Position numbers and translations under genes: made by a program. A model generated the notes under the pieces. It saw only the letters and a list, made by a program, of their open reading frames with translations. It ran no database searches and was not told the origin of the DNA. Source: Plantago elongata (lineage: Eukaryota; Streptophyta; Magnoliopsida; Lamiales; Plantaginaceae). Taken from it: 64,000 nt of DNA. Where the stretch lies: assembly GCA_036897095.1 (NCBI GenBank), contig JAYMSP010000213.1, positions 1 to 64,000 on the forward strand, given 5' to 3'. This document shows, piece after piece, positions 1 to 12,655 of the stretch; position 1 is the first letter of the stretch; each line of letters starts with the position of its first letter.

Positions 1-2210
1 TTGAATTTCAAAATTCAAGTCAAATGTTTGAATATGAGAGCTCTGTAGCTAATGCGAAATTTAATTTAATTTTTTTTGTAAAAAATGTAAAATGAATTTA
101 TAATTTTTAAAATATTTTTCATAAATTTTAAATCATTTTATAATTATAATACACAATTTATACTGAAAATTAACGTGGTCGCAACACGTGTTCCGTATCT
201 GAATTTTAAATGCAAAAATACAAGTTAAATACGGATCAAATATGAATTTGGAAGGAAAATCGCAAGTCCGGTGGCCACATCATCAATTTGATCGGAAAAT
301 CGATCGGAGTTCCTCAATTGGACCGATGATTGTACTAGTGTACCCAAATTGATCACTCTCACTTTAATCTACTTAAAGTGACAGTGTCTCACTCTAGTGT
401 ACCTAAAATATTTTTTTCCGCATGGGTCTACACTCATACCCTATCATTTTTGAGCCCGGCCCCATATTCTACATTATCTATGGGTCTGGGTATGGGTACA
501 AATATCACAAAAGTTTGTTTTATATTACAAGATACTTCCTCCGTCCCGGTTTGGAAGTACCGCTTCCTTAAACAGAAAATCTATCTCCTACTTTATACAA
601 TATCTCTCATACTTTATTTACTATTTCTCCTACTGTTTTCAATCACGTTCATAATTTATTACCTTTCTTTTTTATTTTATCACTCTTTTTTTAAAATTTG
701 TATCCGGTCCCGCGGGATATATTGCCACAATTGACTTCCACTTGATGAGTCGTTTCATTGTGTGAAGGCTTGTGCTTAATTTGTTCATCCAAAGGAAAAA
801 GTGTTGGCATGGTTGCTCCAGACGTGAAGTTAGATGAGAGGTTAGTATATGCATGGTGGGTTTCATTCTATCTTAATATAATATATATAAGTTAGTAGTA
901 ATTCATAAATTTTGAAATGCCACGTATTACGAACAGGTTGAAAGAGCTAAATCTCCCTAATAGTCCGTTTGCCTATGAACAGATTGAAAGAACTAAATCT
1001 CATAACCCGTTTGCCAATGAATAATGATGGCTCTAGTACAAAATAATCCACCCCCTATTTGAAGTTGGATCCGAGCACAAGACGAATCTATCTGTAAAAT
1101 TTTACATCTTTATCATTTATACATATCTCAACTTCTGCCTATGTTTGTATTTTAGTAACCGATACTATATCTAAGAAATATATGTGTACATGTACTCGTT
1201 CACCTAAATACGAGTGTAAGTGGTTATTTACATAAAGACCCTCAATGTATAATTGGTCTGGTTTCTTATCATCCGTGTAATATTAGCCTCCAATATCTAC
1301 TTGCATTTTGACCCCTGAGTTGTTAAGACTTTTCAGATTTAGACTCATTGAAGAAGATTTGATCGTTAAGTCAACACAAATATACGTAACAATTTCATAT
1401 GATAATGATCATGACATCATAATGATGTCTTAATCATTTTTATATTTTAGTACTCTCAAGAAAAAATGTTCTCCTCTCCCTAATTCCTAATTAATTCCCT
1501 CTAGTCGTAACATCATCTCATTGGATCTCCTCTCTCTTTTGCGGTCCTCCGACATCAAGGGCTGTTTGTTTTCCAATCGTAGTCGGTCCATTTGGTTCGA
1601 TGAACAGTGATTTGACCTAAAATACACTTTAAATACCCCAATTTCAATTATATTTCAAACACAATTTTACCAAAAATCCATTCAAATGCCCATTCAAATT
1701 CTATACCAATCCACCCCAAAGTGATTCTATTATTATAAGATCTTTTACTATCCAATTAATCATTGACTAGATCTTTCTAATATGACCTATCTCTAGTCCC
1801 CTTTTTTCCACCGGTAGCTTCCTTGGCTCTATCAATATAACATATACATATACGGATACGGTAATTCGAAGATTCTCGAGTGGAAGCTTTAAAATAATTA
1901 TTAAAAAAATAAAGAAAATTATAATACACACATACTAAAAATTAATTTGTTATTAATTTAAACCGGATAAACCCGGTATGTACTTGTTTTTTACCAAGTT
2001 ACCGGGTAACAGGTTTTCTTAATTAATTAAGGGGCTTTTCGGATGTTTTAGTAATCGAGTTGTGGTTAAACCAAATCGACCCAGGTCGAATCGTTGGGTT
2101 TCAAAACATAGGTGAAAACATTAGAGGCACTATAAACCTAATAAACTTTAGTGTTCATGTTTAGGGTTGTTCATTCCGCTTTTTATCTAATTTGTAAAAT
2201 TATTGTATAT
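1..2210. other. Gene-poor AT-rich intergenic stretch
   Basis: I see no convincing gene here. The open frames are short and lack family motifs or plausible codon patterns. Around 535-575 there is a sequence resembling the left terminus of Stowaway-like MITEs (a CCTCCGTCCCG core), but no matching right terminus could be found, so it is at best a decayed half element. Confidence 0.6.
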
Positions 2211-2211
2211 T

Positions 2212-2500
2212 ATTTGGAGTATTAATATATATGACTAGATTCCACAACTCTCTACAAAGTTCGAGTTTTTAGATGAGATGGAATTCTATGATGGTATCAG
2301 AGCCTCTGGCTCACGCCTACATGTGTTCAAATCTCCACGGAGACAATCTCCGCCCGTTATTAAATTTCCACTCGAATGGCCTCTCCAAAGAGGTTGAAAT
2401 TGGCCACGAGTGCGAGGGAGTGTTGGAGTAATAATATATATGACTACATTCCACAACTCTCTACAGAGTTCGAACTTTTAGATGAGATGAAATTCTATCA
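2212..2500 (+). mobile_element. Miniature LTR element (TRIM-like), non-autonomous fossil
   Basis: Two direct repeats of about 80 bp (about 2212-2291 and 2421-2500) flank a ~130-bp interior with no coding capacity. Directly after the left repeat is TGGTATCAGAGCC (2292-2304), the standard plant primer-binding site complementary to initiator tRNA-Met. Directly before the right repeat is a short purine run (about 2413-2420) fitting a polypurine tract. The right repeat starts TG and ends CA. Roughly a tenth of aligned positions differ between the repeats, so the insertion is old. It carries no gag or pol and depended on proteins from another element. A clean target-site duplication was not seen. 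Confidence 0.8.
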
Positions 2501-2667
2501 TTATAGAAACAATACGTATGAATATAATTGTAATTAATATATATTAATCATAACACCTTATTGACTCGCATATAAGGCGATTTAATATAAACGTTCTAAA
2601 AGTTTTAGAGACTTGATTTGAGAAATCTAATAACACCAATGGAGAAAAAGTATCAAGTCTACCGGCT

Positions 2668-2910
2668 TTAACACCTAGGCTTCACAGGGAGATCTCCACA
2701 ACTACCAATGTCTTTGTCACATCCCTTCCGTAAGCAAAATTCTCGACAACAATTCTGTAGTGCAATGGGATCATTCACATTGTCACAATTGCAATGGCAT
2801 AAATATTTTGGGGTGCACAATTGAATGCATTCATCTAATTCATTGGCGTGAACGGATACAACCAATAGTGCCAAGAACATGATATTGTTTAGGTATCTCA
2901 TGGTGGCCAT
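2668..2910 (-). CDS. Small secreted cysteine-rich peptide, 80 aa
   Basis: The predicted 80-residue protein has a short N-terminus, a hydrophobic signal-peptide core (about residues 8-21, MFLALLVVSVHA) and a mature part with 11 cysteines, including CHCNC and NCC clusters and a C-terminal Cys. This is the build of a disulfide-rich extracellular peptide (defence or signalling). I do not recognise the cysteine spacing as defensin, thionin, RALF or LTP, so function is left open. The frame is open further upstream to an ATG at 2973. I chose the ATG at 2910 because a TATA box at 2985-2994 would place transcription start near 2960, downstream of the 2973 ATG, and because this start leaves a normal signal peptide. 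A second ATG three codons later (2901) is equally possible. No intron is needed. Confidence 0.6.
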   Translation of the reverse strand: MATMRYLNNIMFLALLVVSVHANELDECIQLCTPKYLCHCNCDNVNDPIALQNCCREFCLRKGCDKDIGSCGDLPVKPRC

Positions 2911-2984
2911 TTCTTGCATAAACAAATATATGAGTAAATATATGAGGGCAAAATGAACAAATGTGGTGTGCATGAGAGTTATTA

Positions 2985-2994
2985 TATATTTATA
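2985..2994 (-). promoter_or_regulatory. TATA box for the cysteine-rich peptide gene
   Basis: On the minus strand this reads TATAAATATA, about 75-85 nt upstream of the chosen ATG at 2910. Spacing is normal for a plant core promoter with a short leader. Confidence 0.5.
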
Positions 2995-3702
2995 ATGTCT
3001 AAAGTTACATGTGATAAAATATTTTATACTATTTTCCTTTCTTTAAGGACATCCATGAAAAACATATACACTATTAATGGAATTTTCATTTTCTTTATAA
3101 AAAGGAAACTTTATTACTTCATCAAAGGTCAAGGTACACCTAGACAACTGAAAAGAAAATTCGAAAAATCAAAGTTATAAAATTTTGCTTGGTATGTAAT
3201 TGGCAAAATACAATTTAAAGTGTTTATTTTGTATATAAAATAAACAATGTAAATTAAATTTTATCAATTTAAATTGTATATTAAACTGTTATAAAATTTT
3301 GGGCCAATAAGTGAGTCTATTTATTCCTTCCTCTACCGATATAGGAGAATTCAACGGGACTCAAGAAGAGAAACAAACTTTTTGTTGTTGCAGGTGCGTT
3401 GGGCTGGTGACATTGGTTGGGTTTGCAGCAGACCTTTTTGAGCCCTAGGGAAAATGTTTTTCGGGTACTTACAGATTACTATTCTTGTACAATTTTAATT
3501 TAAGTAGAAATTAATTGGGATGCAATTCAATGCTAGCGAACCACTTCTTAAGTTATATTATTATATTGATTCAGTGTTATCCGAATTACAATATTTTATT
3601 CACATGTGATGGGTCTTTTTTCTAATAATATTCGATGTTAAAGGTTCTTTGGTTAAAATATATCCATATTTTCCTTTGTGGCTCATGCTTCTCGATACTA
3701 TG

Positions 3703-3965
3703 TACTCCCTCTATTCCACATCAAATGTCTCATTTCGACATTTAACAACTGACATTTTTAACCTTTAATTACAATTTAATCATAATCTGTATAAATATAA
3801 AATATTCAATTGAATCACATGATTAACCTTATGCAAGTAAAGTTTTATTATATACTTTGACTGAACATTTAATACATACCCTTTAAGAATAAATTGTAAT
3901 TAAAGTCGACATATATTAATCATAAAAAGTTAAAAATAAGAATTTGATCTGGAACAGAATGAGTA
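3703..3965. mobile_element. Stowaway-like MITE
   Basis: The element runs from TACTCCCTCTATTCCA to a right end whose reverse complement is TACTCATTCTGTTCCA. These are the CTCCNTCNGTCC-type inverted termini of Tc1/mariner-derived Stowaway MITEs, with a TA dinucleotide at each end as the target duplication. The interior (about 260 bp) is AT-rich and non-coding. Confidence 0.7.
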
Positions 3966-4623
3966 ATTCTCGAGCACAAATAGTATTCCGTTATCTTTGA
4001 ACTTGAATAATAAATCTTTTAAGACTCTACCCATTACAGTTCACTCATCACAGAAGTCGCTTGGAAGTACGAATATACTTTGAAAATTTTGAGCTATGTA
4101 AGAGTCACCTGCAGCCATACCATATATTTGGGGACTATGGAAGTATACAGCACATAAGCACATAGAGTACTATGTTTGTTATATCGATGCAGTGACCATC
4201 TCCCCATTCAAATAACTCAAATTTAATTGAAAAAGTTCATTTAAAGTGTATAAAATTGGGTCCCAAAAGTTGGTGCTTCGTTTGGCTCAACATGACCATT
4301 TTGGTCCAACAACCAGGGGTGAAATGCAGTGTAAAAGCCTCTTGAAGGTCAGTTCTCTCAATAGCATGAAAGTTTTTAAATAATAGCAAGAGCACTATTT
4401 TGTCGGGTGTGTGAGAAACAATGAGCTTCCAAAGTCAAGTCTACAATTTATCAATACTGCTGCTATGTTGTTGGATTTTAATGGAGACTCATCGACATAC
4501 ATTTTTGGACATGATTACAAGTTCCTCGATGATAGAATTTTATGTTCACGCTATGCAAACGCAACCGTGTTGTGGTTTGCGTGTCTCATTGAAATTTTCA
4601 GAAGTTTTAACGGTTTGTGTGAC
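3966..4623. other. Intergenic, no gene seen
   Basis: AT-rich sequence between two MITEs. Two overlapping frames near 4411-4671 are open for about 70-85 codons but have no recognisable domain, and they run into the Tourist-like MITE that follows. I do not call them. Confidence 0.5.
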
Positions 4624-4626
4624 TTA

Positions 4627-4878
4627 GGGCTGATTGACATGCAACTTAAATGCCCCAATTTAAATGTCTGAATAGTGATCGGAATTGTAATGAGATTGTT
4701 AAAATTGTGTTTGGTATAGAATTGTAATTGGATAGGGTATTATAGGTTTGTTATATAGGTAGAGAAAAATGTTGCTACTGTAAAAGCATTTCGATTTTCG
4801 GCATTTAAATGCCATAACAAACACAAAATACCCGAGTAACATCCAAACGGACATTTGGATGCTATTCCAATCAGCCCC
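4627..4878. mobile_element. Tourist-like (PIF/Harbinger) MITE with TTA duplication
   Basis: The left end GGGCTGATTGACATGC and the right end (reverse complement GGGGCTGATTGGAATAGC) form imperfect terminal inverted repeats. The element is flanked on both sides by TTA (4624-4626 and 4879-4881), the 3-bp target site of PIF/Harbinger transposases. About 252 bp, no coding capacity. Confidence 0.8.
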
Positions 4879-4881
4879 TTA

Positions 4882-6588
4882 GTAACTATCAAGAAGTACA
4901 AATGAATCAATCATGTCATTAGTTGACATATTTAAATTTTGCAATTAAACTGAGTTATTCTTGAGCAGTAACAAAATTAAATAGTCAATTTCTCACTTAT
5001 AAATTGATCGTTAAATAACACATCAGAAACTAGCCTTTTTTTCTCTTTTCTTAGAGTGTTTTTCTTCCATATTATTTACATAGAGTTCGCTGGAACAACT
5101 GACATGTGTTAGGAGACCTATTCATTTTAAGAAAATTATATAAAGAGGCACCGGACTACTTATTTATCTTCGATTCTTATTTTGAACCAACAAAAAAGAA
5201 AAAGGAAATAGGTAGACTCATTACTCATATCACACATATATGAACATTTTATGTAAAAAAGGACCTAATATAACACTACATTACATAGTGTATATACAGT
5301 TAATTGGTCATTTTCGGTTAAATTTACAATAAACTAGTATTTTGATCTATTTTTTAAAGAAAAGAATAGTATACTACAATCATTGTCACCTATATATCTT
5401 TTGAAAAATAAGAAAACATTTCAAGAGCTATATCGAGCGGTAGGATTTGATACCTCGATCTCGACTGTAACACTATATTAAAGAGACTGAAGAAATTGTT
5501 TGGGATAGAATTAATTGTCCCAACTGAAATTAAATTTTCTATGTATATAAAATTCAATTTGAGTGGGAGGTTGACCGTTAAATCGTTACGTAAAACCAAC
5601 ATTTATCTCCTCACCATTTTGCATTTGAGAATTAGAAGTTCTTCCATCTTTCCAACATACATGCTTGGTCTCAATCAATTGTTAGTGATCCAAAACTTAT
5701 AAAATTGTACATTATATGCACCTTTTCGTGTAACATACCCACTAATCAATCGTATCACCTAAAAATCAAGATAGTCTAACACTGCGAATATCTTATCATT
5801 AAATTACTATTAAAACTGACATGATCTTTGACGATGTGCTATTCAAAACAATTGCCTTGAACACAATATATAATATTTTACAAAACTCTCATAAATTATT
5901 GTAATAAAATAGTACCAAGATTTATAAATTATTGATTTCCAAGGCTAGCCGAAAAAAATCGGAGAAAAATTGTATGTCGTATGTTCGCGTTCGTGGGGCT
6001 GAGTTGGAACTTGGAAGTAGATTGCATTATTAAACCAGTCTGGGCGGCATTTTGTCGAGCACAAATGAGATAGTTCCAAATACTATAGATTTCAGTTGTT
6101 GATCTGTTTAGGAGATGGGATTATAATTAAACGGAACTGAACTAAATTTAATTTAACTGAATTAAAGTGAATTTAAATTGAAGATAACACAACCTTTTTA
6201 ATAATGTGATTGTAAATGACTTTTGAAATGTGAAAAAGAAATAATGTAATAAATTAATACTTTACGAATATATTTATGTGGAGATCATTTTTTATTTTTG
6301 CATAAGAACGATAAACCTTAAGTTCGATAAGTATTATGACGCTCCAATGTGCTTTATCAAGTATTGTAGTAACATTTAACTTCGAGGGTAAAATGGTTCA
6401 ATATATGAGAGGCTGAAGACTTCAAAGTAATGGAAATAAATGGACTATAGTTTCTCATATCTGCACAAAGAAATTATATATGTACATTTTTCATCCCAAG
6501 TTGTGTATGTTTTACACAATTACATTTTAGCTCTAGAATAGCCTTTCTTTTCATACTCATTATTTGGCGGAACATATATACTAAAAGT
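4882..6588. other. Intergenic, no gene seen
   Basis: AT-rich with only short open frames that lack domains. I see nothing beyond scattered low-complexity tracts. Confidence 0.5.
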
Positions 6589-6591
6589 TTA

Positions 6592-6668
6592 TGGGCGATT
6601 TATTATACGATTCAAATGGACAAAACCCGATTCAAATGGCCCGTTTGAATTGTATAACAAACAACCCC
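6592..6668. mobile_element. Very short fold-back MITE (77 bp) with TTA duplication
   Basis: A nearly complete palindrome. The left half (GATTTATTATACGATTCAAA) is mirrored by the right half, whose reverse complement includes TTGTTATACAATTCAAACGG. TTA flanks both ends (6589-6591 and 6669-6671). It belongs to the same broad PIF/Harbinger-type class as the elements at 4627 and 50791, reduced to little more than its termini. Confidence 0.7.
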
Positions 6669-7489
6669 TTAGTTTCTTTTGTACTAAAATATAGTTGAAA
6701 CTTAATTGCAATTTGTATATATTCTTTTGTGTATATGGAGGGTTACGACGTCTTGGGTGTCTTCACCAAGTTTGATAGTTCTCCTAGTTAACGTTCTCGT
6801 TCACCTAGTTCAAGTCTCGACTTGTTTTACACTAGTATAGATACCTATGATTTGGTGGCCCAATTTTGTATGTCTGGGGTGCCTGTATGATCTGGTTAGA
6901 TCCGAGCATACTTTTCGATAGTTGTATTACTTGAAATATACTCGTCTCCTCTAGCATAGGTACTAGAGCTGAATCCTTGTATAAATACTTTAGTCTAATA
7001 TATGATTCTTCGTTTGTTAAAAAGAAAATTGTGGGCGAAAATGAATGTGAGATACGTATGTCATTATATTGTACGTGATTCATTATGAGTAGAGTGTATC
7101 AGGATAAGATTCAACATCTTCGAAACTTCTAAGGCCCTGTTTCATATACTATTGAATTTGCTATCTCCCCATTCAAATTGAATATTTTATACATAAAAGA
7201 ATTTAATTTCAACTAAAAATTTAATTAAATTTTATACGAATCAGTCACTATCTAGTATCTAGTGATTGTTTACTGTATGGTCTACTTAAAAGGTAGAGTG
7301 ACCTAATTGGACCTATTGCTGAACCAGATTTTGATATCTGACTATTACCAAAGATCTTCTGTTTAGGGAGTTAGACGAACGAAACAAGAAAATATACCCA
7401 TACTAGCTAGTTGGAATCTACGCCATATAAATTGAAGTGAACGTACATAGAAGTGAGCAATAATTAGTGATAATAATAGCATATTATAA

Positions 7490-7721
7490 TACTACCTCCA
7501 TCCCGTTAGAAACGAGACATTTGAAAAAAATACAACTTTTAAGAAAATATGTAATATGTGGTTAAAAATGAGTTTAAGATAGAAAAGTACATACGGGTTT
7601 AATAATATGTGGTGAAAAATAAGTTGTATCATGGGTTATTGTTAAAAATAAAAAAGAATTCCTTATTAATAAAATATTTAAAATGAAAATATATTTCATT
7701 TGTAATGGAACGGATTAGGTA
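7490..7721. mobile_element. MITE family A, copy 1 (Stowaway-like)
   Basis: Termini TACTACCTCCATCCCGTTAG on the left and, as reverse complement, TACCTAATCCGTTCC on the right, with TA at each end. The interior contains GAGTTTAAGATAGAAAAGTAC and GTGAAAAATAAGTTGTATCA. Both recur in the two following copies, which defines a local family. Confidence 0.65.
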
Positions 7722-8191
7722 TTTTAAATCTGAATCACCAAAAGCATGCGCAATTTGACGATCCGGATAGATAAAAACCAATTAAATAATAAAAGGGACA
7801 GCACAAGCAAGTGAACAGTATTCTAAGTTCCACTTAACAAACAAACACGCATGCATTTCTTTCAAAAGTGTTTAATTTGAATAATTGAATTAGTATAATT
7901 TGGAACGAACTACTAAAGTACCAATTTAAGAAAGACAAGTGGGACAAGTATATAGGAGACATATAAACAATCAAGATTCACTTTTCTCACTTCACTTCAA
8001 TTTAAATTGATTATTTGACTCCATATAAGCTTATGAAGCAAATTCTCTAGGTTATGAGCCTAGTGGTAGGAGGACAAGCTATTAGTAAAAAGTTGCGTTC
8101 AAATCTCAATGCCTAAGATGTGATTATGAATTAATGGTATCATAAATAGAATATCTACACCGTCAATATTAAAATTGAATAGTTTCTGATA

Positions 8192-8340
8192 CAATTAAAA
8201 ATGAGTTTAAGATAAAAAAGTACATGCGATTTCAATAATGTGTAGTTAAACATGAATTAGATCGTGGAGTTATTTTTATAAATATAAAATTATTTCATAT
8301 TAATGAAATATTTAAAACGAAAAATAATTTTAATCAAGAC
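8192..8340. mobile_element. MITE family A, partial copy without clear ends
   Basis: This segment repeats the interior of the element at 7490-7721 (AAAAATGAGTTTAAGATA, then AAAAGTACATGCG, then the TATTTAAAACGAAAA region). The inverted termini are missing or too diverged to see, so it is a truncated relative. Confidence 0.55.
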
Positions 8341-8602
8341 GAAGAGTCATGCATCTTAGGTTCATGGCAATTGCACGATATATTAAAGCCCTTTAGCGCA
8401 CTTATTGGAGTGGTTATGCAATGATGATAAAAGTAATATTGTCTTAATCATGTAATGAGTGATGATTGGAGTATAAAAGAGTTTTGGGAGTGAAGTGGAA
8501 CGCGGTTGTTCCGAGTCATATCCTCATCCCCACAAGCTATAAGCCAAAGCATCTGTCTCATAAAGCCGTGTGGGTCTTATTGCTCTTCCATTTCCAATGA
8601 TA

Positions 8603-8806
8603 TACTTACCCCGTTCCGTTAAAAAACGAAACATATTTAGAATGTATAATTTTTAAGAAAATATATAATAGGTGGTTAATAATAAATTTGAGATAAAAAA
8701 TTACTAATAATGTATAGTTGAAAATAAGTTGTATTATGTGATTATTATTAAAAATAAAAAGATATTTCATTATTAACGAAACGTGAAATTTCATTTCAGG
8801 GAAGTA
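8603..8806. mobile_element. MITE family A, copy 3 (Stowaway-like)
   Basis: The left end TACTTACCCCGTTCCGTTA and the right end (reverse complement TACTTCCCTGAAATG) are bounded by TA. The interior shares TTTTTAAGAAAATATATAAT and the GAAAATAAGTTGTAT motif with the copy at 7490. It is about 200 bp and non-coding. Confidence 0.6.
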
Positions 8807-11339
8807 CCAATCTTTGGACTTTATATAATATCGTTTATATTATATAATCCATGTGTATAACTATAAATTTACAATCTCACGCTGAGACTAGGTTGGATAG
8901 CTACGGACACTATGGTACGTATTTAAGTACTTCAAAACATCGAGGTAAACATGATTTTGAACTTTGGATAACACCGTTTATATACTTCATGCGTATAAAA
9001 TGGACAATAAATTGCTAATATCATGACACACTCGCACTAGGTTGTATATTTGCGGACACGATAATTTTTATTGTAGGATGAATACGATAATACATATTTG
9101 ATAATTCTGAAAAAGGATAAGGGGCATCAATTCATCACGGTGGTTGGATACAAATACTTATTAATTGTATATGAACAAGTTTGTCAACTGACGGTATCAA
9201 AATAATTTATTTATAGATTAATGAATCTATATTGTTTTCAAAATCATTGATGATCTAAGAGTTCGTTTAGTTAATAGCATTAAAATTTTTATTAACAATA
9301 TAAATAGTTTTTTAGATTAAAAAATTTAAAAACCATTTTTCAAAAGACTTGCTTAAAAGTATAATATTGCATGTGCTATTAAAAGCAAAACCATATATGT
9401 CTTTTCGATAAAGTTTTTCTATATTTTTAATATCTTACTTAAACAAATAGTTTTAAATTTAGGTCCCTAATATTGTACTATATATATAGTAAAATTTTTG
9501 CAAGGGTTCCTTCCGAACCAGCCCTCATAATCTTCGTTTTTCTTTTTGAAACGGCTAAATTTATTAAACAATCCGAATTATGGGAGAAAAAGGATGCTCA
9601 TTAACCAATCCATTCTCAGAGTGAGAAGCCAAAATCTAAACCAAAAGACCTAAACCTTCATTTGATTCAAATAGATCAACCAAAAATCCAAAATACAGTG
9701 CATGGACCAGCAGATCCTTCATTGACGTGTCTAGTACAGTGATGACCTTGAATTGGAAATGCAATACAATTTGTCAAACACAAGTGTCCAAATATTCATC
9801 AGGTGAACTGAAATCAACACTCTGAATCCAGACCAGAATTTCTCAGAACATGGACGATTCGACTCTGAATCCAGACGAGATTTTCTCACAACATGGACGA
9901 TTCAATTCATACTTACTTCTTATCCTCCACATTTATTAGCTCCGTTCTCGACTATCTTCAACCAAACATAACTGAATTTCTTTATACAATAAAAAATAAT
10001 TAAACAGAACGAATATGAATTAAGTAGAATTTAATCAGTTTTCAAATAAGAACTATTTATTCATCACGATTTAACAAACCGATATTTTTATGTTTAAAAT
10101 TGAAATTGGTAAAAGAAAAAAAGTTAAAAAGTTTAAGTTCTTCACAAGATTAATTAGTTATATGACTGCTTCTGCTTGGACTCAATTCAAATTGAGTTAT
10201 TTTATATAAAAAATTAGTGTAATTGTCAATTCCAATTTTAATTTCAACAATACATTAGATTTTAAACGAGTAGACATGCAGTTCAAATCGTACGTTGAAA
10301 TTAACCAACGGTTCACAACAGATGATATTTCAACTTATTTTCTTTTTTTCTAAATGGTTGAAGAATGACCCTCAACTTATTCGTTGGAGGTGAAAACGTT
10401 TTAACCAACGGAACTACACCTTACTATCGATACTTCAACTTGTTAATACAACATTTATCATTATAATCTAGCCACTAATTACGTACGACTAGCCACTAGT
10501 TTCACTTCATCTCTACTTTAGATCCATCACCCAAAACGCCTAAGCACCAAAAGTTACATCATACATGAATCCGTGTGATTTATACTATGGATTCAAGTGG
10601 ATTAAAAGTATCTTCTTCCTACAATTAAAAAAACAGATACTAATGAAAAATAAAAAAATAAAAAAATTCCTTTGTGGTTCAAGTGGTGTTTTTCAACTCA
10701 AATTTTATTTTGTTAAATTTTTATTGATTTCTTCACTCCAAGTGGTCCTATAGTAAAATCTTTCGGATTTAATTTAATTATGAAAAGTACAATAACATAT
10801 CATAGACTAAATTATCATTGACTATGATATCCAACATATTTTAATATAACTTATTAACTCAATTATAATCATCACTTTACACATATTTAAAATTAGTGTT
10901 GTTTAAAAAGTCGATCAATAATGAATATTCCACAACTCGAATTTAACTTATTGACAAATAAGTATATTTTCGAACTCGAATACAAGTTCGAACTCGGCTC
11001 ATTTCATTCTGATTTTCTACCCATCACGTTAGTGTAAAAGTGGGATGCAGATATAGTATCATTCTCATTGATAGGTATTCTTCCATTATCTATAATCTTT
11101 AAAAGTGGCCATTCATATAGTACTGCTAATTAGTGATGGATTCGAGTATCATTTGTCTAGTCAATAAACTAATGAACTTTTGTCCAAGAATCCATAGTGG
11201 CATATGACATAAAATCTCTCAGAGTAGTTATCCTTCAGTACTTTAATCATATTCTAAGAAAAGAATTCCATTTCTTTTGTATATTTATTTATTTTATTTA
11301 TAAATAAGATAAGAATAAGAAAATAAATTAGGCCAAGTT
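8807..11339. other. Intergenic, including a 2 x 43-bp tandem repeat
   Basis: No gene could be supported. At 9819-9904 a 43-bp unit beginning ACTCTGAATCCAGAC and ending ATGGACGATTC occurs twice in tandem with a few differences. The surrounding block (about 9530-9960) is less AT-rich than its flanks and could be a decayed insertion, but I cannot assign it. A frame at 10565-10753 is lysine- and phenylalanine-rich low-complexity sequence and is not called. Confidence 0.5.
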
Positions 11340-12655
11340 AACATTTTCTTTTTCTTTCATTGGGAGTAGAGAGTGAAGGCAATCTCTGAGCTTTCCTTTT
11401 CCTTTGTCTGCAAAAACACTACTGTTTCCAAACCAGAGCACAACAATTCAAGCCACCAACACAATCAGATTACTCCAATTTTCGAGTTTAACTATTAAAG
11501 ATCGAGTTTTTATGACAGAGATGATCTTTCATTGCGAGCTTGTTGAATCCCTTGGTGTAATTCTCTCCAAGAATGATCAGTAAAGGTAATGGATTCATTG
11601 TATTGGCTTTTAAATTTCACTTATTACATGTTTTTTCGGGTTGAATTTGGTGAAAAGATAACTTTTTTTGAGGTGGGATTTCTTTCTTTTTCTTGAATCT
11701 GCTCTGTTTTACTCTGTTCTGCAGATTTTACTTAACTCGATAGCAAATTTAGTTCTCTTTGTTGGGTAATTGCAATATGCAATTATATAGAGCATCTTGT
11801 TACTTTGGATTGTTTATTTAGCCGACTCTAGATTTCTTCAGTTCTCGTGTTTTTCATTTTTCTCAAGAGTGCATTAGATAATTATTTTCATTCTTGATCT
11901 TTTTGGAATGATGAAGAAGGTAGGGTTAGTACCCAGGGAATGGATTTCAAAATTCTTTACTTTATCTTCTTGGGAATCCAAATTATTGGATATATATAAT
12001 GTATATTATCCTTGATTATGCTTGTCATTTTGGTATTGTTAGTAGTGCATTTGAAGAAATCTAAGATGCTATTTTTCCTGCACTTTGCAAAAGCCTTCAA
12101 TTTTGGATTCTTTGGAGGAAGTGAACTCATGGAATCTTGCTTACTTTAAGAAAGTTACTTGACCCTCTTTGAGTTCAAACACAACTTTCCACTGTTCTTA
12201 ACTTGAGTGCACCTACTTTTCGACATGGACTGTCTGTGACCTTTCGAGGTCTGATATTCTGAGGTTCATAAGGCTGCGTTCGATACACCAACCTTCCCCT
12301 AATCCCGAAGGGCCAGGAAGAACTTTGAGGTTGCCATTTGAGAATTATTGCATCTTTTCTTTCTCTGTTCATCGATTTCTTAGAAGTAGAAGTTCGCTGT
12401 GTTGAGGCCTTGCACGAAAACAATAATCAGTAGCAAATTATCAGTTGGTAGTCACTTAATCGTGAAATTAATTGTTATGTATGCATAATGCACGTGCTTG
12501 TTGATAACAAGTCAAAGTATCATTTTTTGTTGTGATACTGATTTTGGTTCTTTATATTGTTGAAGATTTTGCTTTGAAGTCCACTCTGCATAGAAGTTAC
12601 TGATTGAGCACGAGGCTTATAATTAATCTTGTGCCTGAGAAAAACGTGCTGTGCA
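11340..12655 (+). promoter_or_regulatory. 5' leader of the GRAS gene with probable leader intron
   Basis: A pyrimidine-rich leader-like stretch (about 11340-11585) ends at AAAG|GTAATGG (donor at 11586), a good splice donor. The coding ATG lies about 1 kb further on, after T-rich sequence with several possible acceptors. This fits an untranslated first exon and a ~1-kb leader intron, common in PAT1-branch GRAS genes. The exact acceptor is not certain. Confidence 0.5.

Noticed and set aside
378-734. 118-codon open frame as a membrane protein gene
   Set aside because: The hydrophobic Leu/Phe/Ile-rich translation comes from T-rich DNA overlapping a MITE-like terminus; no ATG context, promoter or family support.
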